From Bacillota bacterium (GTDB lineage: Bacteria; Bacillota; JADQBR01): a stretch of 53,303 nucleotides of DNA. Made by a program: the position numbers and the translations under genes. This document shows, in pieces, positions 49,813 to 53,303 of this stretch (within the stretch, counting starts at the first letter, position 1; the number at the start of each line of letters is the position of its first letter). The stretch lies in contig JADQBR010000132.1 in NCBI GenBank assembly GCA_016278515.1, positions 1-53,303 on the forward strand, written 5' to 3'. The notes beneath the pieces were generated by a model. It was not told the origin of the DNA, did no database searches, and worked only from the letters and a program-made list of their open reading frames with translations.

Positions 49813-51567
49813 ATGGCTAACGGAAAAGTTATTGTTATTGGTGGCGGCCTAGCTGGGCTGATGACCACAGTTAAAGCTTTAGAAGCAGGGCTGGAAGTTG
49901 AATTGTTCGCCTATGGGCCGTCTAAACGTTCCCATTCCGCATGCGCTCAAGGCGGCTTAAATGCAGCAGTCAATACCATGGGGGAAGGAGATACCACTTG
50001 GGAGCACTTTGATGATAGCATTTATGGTGGAGACTTTCTTGCAAATCAGACGCCGGTGAAAGGCATGTGTGACACGGCACCCGATATAGTCTATCTATTT
50101 GACCGCATGGGGACCATGTTTAACCGCAGCGGTGAAGGCAGGATACAGGTAAGGCGGCTGGGCGGAGTCCAGTACCACCGTACTGTTTTCTCGGGCGCTA
50201 CCACCGGTCAACAGCTTCTATATACCTTGGACGAGCAGGTGCGCCGCTTTGAAGATGAGGGGATGGTCACCCGCTATGAAGGCTGGGAGTTTTTATCAGC
50301 AGTCCAGGATGACAACGGAGTCTGCATGGGTATTACCGCCCAGGAATTAACCTCCATGGAAATCCGTGCCTTCAAGGCGGATGCAGTCGTGATGGCAACA
50401 GGCGGTCCGGGCATGATGTTCGGTGAGACCACTAATTCCACTTTAAACACCGGTTATGCCGCTGCTCAAGCTTATATGCAAGGAGTCAAGTATGCTAATG
50501 GAGAATTTATTCAGATTCACCCGACTGCCATACCGGGAGCTGATAAAAACCGTCTCATGTCAGAATCAGCCAGGGGTGAAGGTGGACGCGTTTGGACCTA
50601 TAAAGACGGCAAGCCATGGTATTTTTTAGAGGAATGGTATCCGGCCTACGGCAACTTAGTACCGAGAGACGTAGCATCCAGAGCCATCTTTAAAGTTTGT
50701 GTAGACTTGGGTCTCGGTGTGGATGGTAAGAACATGGTCTATTTGGATCTATCTCATAAAGATCCTAAAGAACTGGACGACAAGCTTGGCGGAATCCTAG
50801 AGATATATGAAAAGTTCGGCGGCCAGGACCCGAGAAAAGTACCCATGAAGATATTCCCGGCCATGCACTACTCCATGGGCGGTCTCTGGGTAGATTTTGA
50901 CCAAATGACAAATATCCCCGGCTTATTCGCCGCCGGTGAATGCGACTATCAATTTCACGGCGCTAACCGCTTGGGCGGCAACGGCATGCTTTCGGCCATC
51001 TACGGCGGCCTTTCCGCCGGCAAAGGGGTAGTCGGATACGTAAAAAACCAGCGACCCAGTGACAAATCGGCGGCTTTAGAACAGGAAGTCCTGAAACAAA
51101 AGGAAGACTTTAAGGCAATTCTGCAGATGGATGGTAGTGAAAACCCCTATGCTATTCAAAATGAACTAGGCGATTGGATGACCAAAAACGTCACGGTAGT
51201 CCGATATAATGACCGGCTGAAGAAAACTGACGAAAAGCTTCAAGAACTAACAGAACGCTTTGAAAAAATAAAGATAAATAACCATAATCTTTGGTGCAAT
51301 CAAAATGCCGTATTTATCAGGCAGTTGTGGGGGCGCCTCCAACTTGCCCGGGTTGTAACTTTGGGAGCCTTGGCTAGGGATGAAAGCCGCGGGGCCCATT
51401 ACAAGCCTGAATTCATCGAGCGTGACGATGAGAATTGGTTGAAGACCACTATTGCCGATTATTCGCCAAATGGTCCGAAACTAAGTTATGAAGAAGTAGA
51501 TATCCAATACATTAAGCCCCGGGTAAGAAAATACGACGTAGATAAGGAGGAGACCATGCATGCCTAA
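49813..51567 (+). CDS. sdhA: Succinate dehydrogenase/fumarate reductase flavoprotein subunit
   Basis: A 584-residue flavoprotein: VIVIGGGLAGLMTTVKALEA, the covalent-FAD histidine in KRSHSACAQGGLNAAVNTMG, EFIQIHPTAIPGADKNRLMS, SESARGEGGRVW (catalytic Arg), PAMHYSMGGLWVD, and GECDYQFHGANRLGGNGMLS. Length and the ASRAIFKVC/DLSHKDP segments fit the type-B enzymes. ATG 49813 is 12 bases after sdhC. It overlaps sdhB by eight bases. Confidence 0.95.
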   Translation: MANGKVIVIGGGLAGLMTTVKALEAGLEVELFAYGPSKRSHSACAQGGLNAAVNTMGEGDTTWEHFDDSIYGGDFLANQTPVKGMCDTAPDIVYLFDRMGTMFNRSGEGRIQVRRLGGVQYHRTVFSGATTGQQLLYTLDEQVRRFEDEGMVTRYEGWEFLSAVQDDNGVCMGITAQELTSMEIRAFKADAVVMATGGPGMMFGETTNSTLNTGYAAAQAYMQGVKYANGEFIQIHPTAIPGADKNRLMSESARGEGGRVWTYKDGKPWYFLEEWYPAYGNLVPRDVASRAIFKVCVDLGLGVDGKNMVYLDLSHKDPKELDDKLGGILEIYEKFGGQDPRKVPMKIFPAMHYSMGGLWVDFDQMTNIPGLFAAGECDYQFHGANRLGGNGMLSAIYGGLSAGKGVVGYVKNQRPSDKSAALEQEVLKQKEDFKAILQMDGSENPYAIQNELGDWMTKNVTVVRYNDRLKKTDEKLQELTERFEKIKINNHNLWCNQNAVFIRQLWGRLQLARVVTLGALARDESRGAHYKPEFIERDDENWLKTTIADYSPNGPKLSYEEVDIQYIKPRVRKYDVDKEETMHA

Positions 51568-52309
51568 AACGGTGCAGTTGAAGATCAAACGGCAGGAGGT
51601 CCCCGAGTCCCAACCATATTGGGAAGAATTTGAAGTGCCTTACCAAAAGAACATGAATGTCATTTCCGCCCTTATGGAAATTCAGCTAAAGCCCGTCAAT
51701 GTCAAGGGCCAGGCTACCACCCCCGTGGTATGGGACTGCAGCTGTTTAGAAGAAGTTTGCGGTGCCTGTAGTATGATAATTAATAATAAGGCCCGCCAGG
51801 CATGTTCCGCATTAGTAGATGACTTAGAGCAGCCCATTACCTTAGAGCCCTTAACTAAGTTTCCAGTTGCCTGCGATCTAATGGTCGACCGGCAGATAAT
51901 TTTTGACTACCTAAAAAGAGCTAAGGCCTGGATCGATGTGGATGGATATTTCTTCTCCGGTCCCGGTCCAAAAGTATCAGAAACTACAAGACGCTTTGCC
52001 TATGACTTATCTCGCTGTATGTCCTGCGGCTGCTGCATGGAGGCTTGCCCAAACTTCAACGAAAAATCTGCTTTTATGGGACCGGCAATAATCGGACAGG
52101 TGCGTTTATTTACCCTGCATCCCACAGGCCAGACCAGTAAAGACCAGCGTCTCGAGGCTCTCGGCGGTAAAGGAGGCATAGGCGATTGCGGCAATTCCCA
52201 AAACTGCATCGAAATCTGCCCCAAAGGCCTGCCCCTAAGAAGAGCCATCGGCGAGATGAACAGAGAGGTTTTTGGTTACAAAGTTAAGAAGTGGTTAAAA
52301 GCTGATTAA
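51560..52309 (+). CDS. sdhB: Succinate dehydrogenase/fumarate reductase iron-sulfur subunit
   Basis: A 249-residue FeS protein. 2Fe-2S ligands in CSCLEEVCGACSM and ARQAC, then 4Fe-4S/3Fe-4S ligands in CMSCGCCMEACPNF and the CIEICPKGLPLRRAI end. ATG 51560 overlaps the sdhA stop. It passes electrons between the flavin and the quinone site in SdhC. Together sdhCAB may act as fumarate reductase in an anaerobe. Confidence 0.95.
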   Translation: MPKTVQLKIKRQEVPESQPYWEEFEVPYQKNMNVISALMEIQLKPVNVKGQATTPVVWDCSCLEEVCGACSMIINNKARQACSALVDDLEQPITLEPLTKFPVACDLMVDRQIIFDYLKRAKAWIDVDGYFFSGPGPKVSETTRRFAYDLSRCMSCGCCMEACPNFNEKSAFMGPAIIGQVRLFTLHPTGQTSKDQRLEALGGKGGIGDCGNSQNCIEICPKGLPLRRAIGEMNREVFGYKVKKWLKAD

Positions 52310-52410
52310 GGTCAGTGTTTGAACAACCATTTAATAGCTATAATTTAGGTGCTTACAATCCCCCCTAAGTTTGTTACAATAGATAGGTAATAAACTTGGG
52401 GGGTATTTTT
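52310..52410 (+). promoter_or_regulatory. Long dyad that may hide the ribosome site of the next gene or end the sdh transcript
   Basis: CCCCCC-T-AAGTTT (52360-52372) pairs with AAACTTGGGGGG (52392-52403), one bulge. The G-run is also the only ribosome-binding candidate for ATG 52411, so the fold would block its translation. The fold could instead be an sdh terminator, as TATTTTT follows. TTACAAT at 52374-52380 is a possible -10 box. Confidence 0.5.
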
Positions 52411-53303
52411 ATGAAAAAAATCACCGTACTACTTATCATAGCATTAATAAGTATCGGCATAGCCGGCTGCGGCTCCGATCTAGAAGAATCGGAAGTAATC
52501 TACTATAAAGATAAAGCAGCTGTCTTGATGTACCATCATGTCGGTGAAGAGAGCAGTGCTTCCACCATTAGGCCGGAGCAGTTTAGTAATCACTTGAGCA
52601 TGCTTGAGGAAAAAGGCTTTAACGTAATCTCTATCAATGAATTCGCTCAATACCTGGATGGAAAGAGGAAAGTGCCGCCAAACGCCGTAGTGATAACCTT
52701 CGATGACGGTTATCAGAGCTTTTACCAGGAGGCCTATCCCCGTCTTAAGGAAAAGGACATGGCGGCCACCGCATTCGTCATAGTCAGCCGGGTGGGTGTT
52801 ACTGAAGGGGAGATTCCTAAACTTACCTGGGAAGAGATGCAGGAGATGGAACAAGACGGCATGACCATCTACAGCCATACCTACGACAGCCATGACTACG
52901 TACAGGTAAACCCTGACGGCGGCAAAAAGCCTGCCTTGGTAAAAGCACGCTATTTGGTAGACCAAGGTCGCTCTGAAACCGTGGAAGAGTTTAGAAACCG
53001 TATCACGGCTGATCTATCCCGCTCCTCTCAGGAGATCGAAAGCAATTTAGGCCATTCTGTACCGTTTTTAGCTCTACCCTACGGCTGGGCCTCTGACACG
53101 GCATTGGAAATTGCCAATAACCTAGGTTTCAAATATATTTTTACCGTAAAACCCGGCATCAACGACCGAAAAACTGATCATAACAAACTAAACCGCATCA
53201 ACGCCGGCAACCCCGAAATTACCGCCGACCAACTATTCCAAACCCTATTTGAATTTGGGGTACCCGCAGGGGGCATATCCAAAACTCTAAAGCAACAAGT
53301 TGC
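52411..53303 (+). CDS. Polysaccharide deacetylase lipoprotein (partial, runs off the window)
   Basis: An open frame of 297 codons to the window end, no stop. N-terminal lipoprotein signal MKKITVLLIIALISIGIAGC. The NodB-type catalytic domain includes VLMYHHVG, VVITFDDGYQSFYQEAYPRL (metal Asp), TIYSHTYDSHDY (metal histidines) and LALPYGWASDTALEIANNLG. It resembles PgaB/IcaB-like deacetylases acting on cell-surface polysaccharide outside the membrane. The frame stays open to the last base. Confidence 0.88.
   Translation, partial: MKKITVLLIIALISIGIAGCGSDLEESEVIYYKDKAAVLMYHHVGEESSASTIRPEQFSNHLSMLEEKGFNVISINEFAQYLDGKRKVPPNAVVITFDDGYQSFYQEAYPRLKEKDMAATAFVIVSRVGVTEGEIPKLTWEEMQEMEQDGMTIYSHTYDSHDYVQVNPDGGKKPALVKARYLVDQGRSETVEEFRNRITADLSRSSQEIESNLGHSVPFLALPYGWASDTALEIANNLGFKYIFTVKPGINDRKTDHNKLNRINAGNPEITADQLFQTLFEFGVPAGGISKTLKQQV

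Overview
The window looks like the chromosome of an anaerobic, spore-former-type Bacillota (Peptococcaceae or Desulfotomaculia-like). This is inferred from strong GGAGG ribosome binding sites, frequent TTG and GTG starts, lipoprotein signal peptides, ferredoxin-dependent 2-oxoacid oxidoreductases, a tungsten-type aldehyde:ferredoxin oxidoreductase (AOR) and sigma-54 promoters. I cannot name the species. Every convincing intact gene lies on the + strand. I see no rRNA, tRNA or CRISPR array.

Layout. 338-4419: amino-acid block (glutamate racemase family, aminotransferase, homoserine dehydrogenase-like, GntR regulator). 4463-15486: a 2,513-bp segment (sigma-54 promoter, zinc alcohol dehydrogenase, TctC binding protein) present twice as an apparently perfect direct repeat (4755-7267 and 9566-12078) flanking an AOR gene. 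The second copy continues into tctB-tctA, then comes a gene graveyard with a third, decayed promoter/adh start and a transposase remnant. 15487-19990: iron alcohol dehydrogenase and a DctPQM TRAP transporter. 20341-32929: LarA-like protein, LUD protein, RraA-like aldolase, PanB, TAXI-TRAP receptor and fused permease, GlcD/GlcF-like dehydrogenase, fumarate-reductase-like flavoprotein, and a large permease-like protein. 33253-36218: 2-oxoacid:ferredoxin oxidoreductase (alpha, beta, gamma, ferredoxin) plus a cupin. 37114-41632: second 2-oxoacid:ferredoxin oxidoreductase, class III CoA-transferase, an AOR C-terminal remnant and a MoaD/ThiS-like protein. 41818-45846: glutamate dehydrogenase, an AbrB-like gene on an inserted-looking island, and a sigma-54 activator with PrpR_N, PAS, AAA+ and Fis domains. 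46004-52309: MmgE/PrpD protein, DUF1847 protein, CitE-like lyase and succinate dehydrogenase/fumarate reductase (C-A-B). 52411-end: polysaccharide deacetylase lipoprotein, cut by the window edge.

How it may work together. The window reads as an organic-acid catabolic region: three families of binding-protein-dependent carboxylate transporter (TTT, DctP-TRAP, TAXI-TRAP), 2-hydroxyacid racemase- and dehydrogenase-like enzymes, aldolase/lyase enzymes, two ferredoxin-linked 2-oxoacid oxidoreductases making acyl-CoA, a CoA-transferase and an SDH/FRD complex. Six -24/-12 promoters with exact GG-N10-GC spacing (4853, 9664, 14907, 33120, 36638, 45949) and one encoded sigma-54 activator suggest a shared regulon. 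At least two promoter classes share upstream half-sites at conserved distance.

The most interesting hypothesis is that 20341-36218 encodes uptake and breakdown of a branched 2-hydroxy acid such as pantoate, through oxidation, PanB running backwards and a 2-oxoisovalerate-type ferredoxin oxidoreductase. The region is also rich in partial gene duplications (CoA-transferase, korA, GntR tail, AOR C-terminus, aminotransferase), which points to repeated rearrangement among paralogous catabolic modules.
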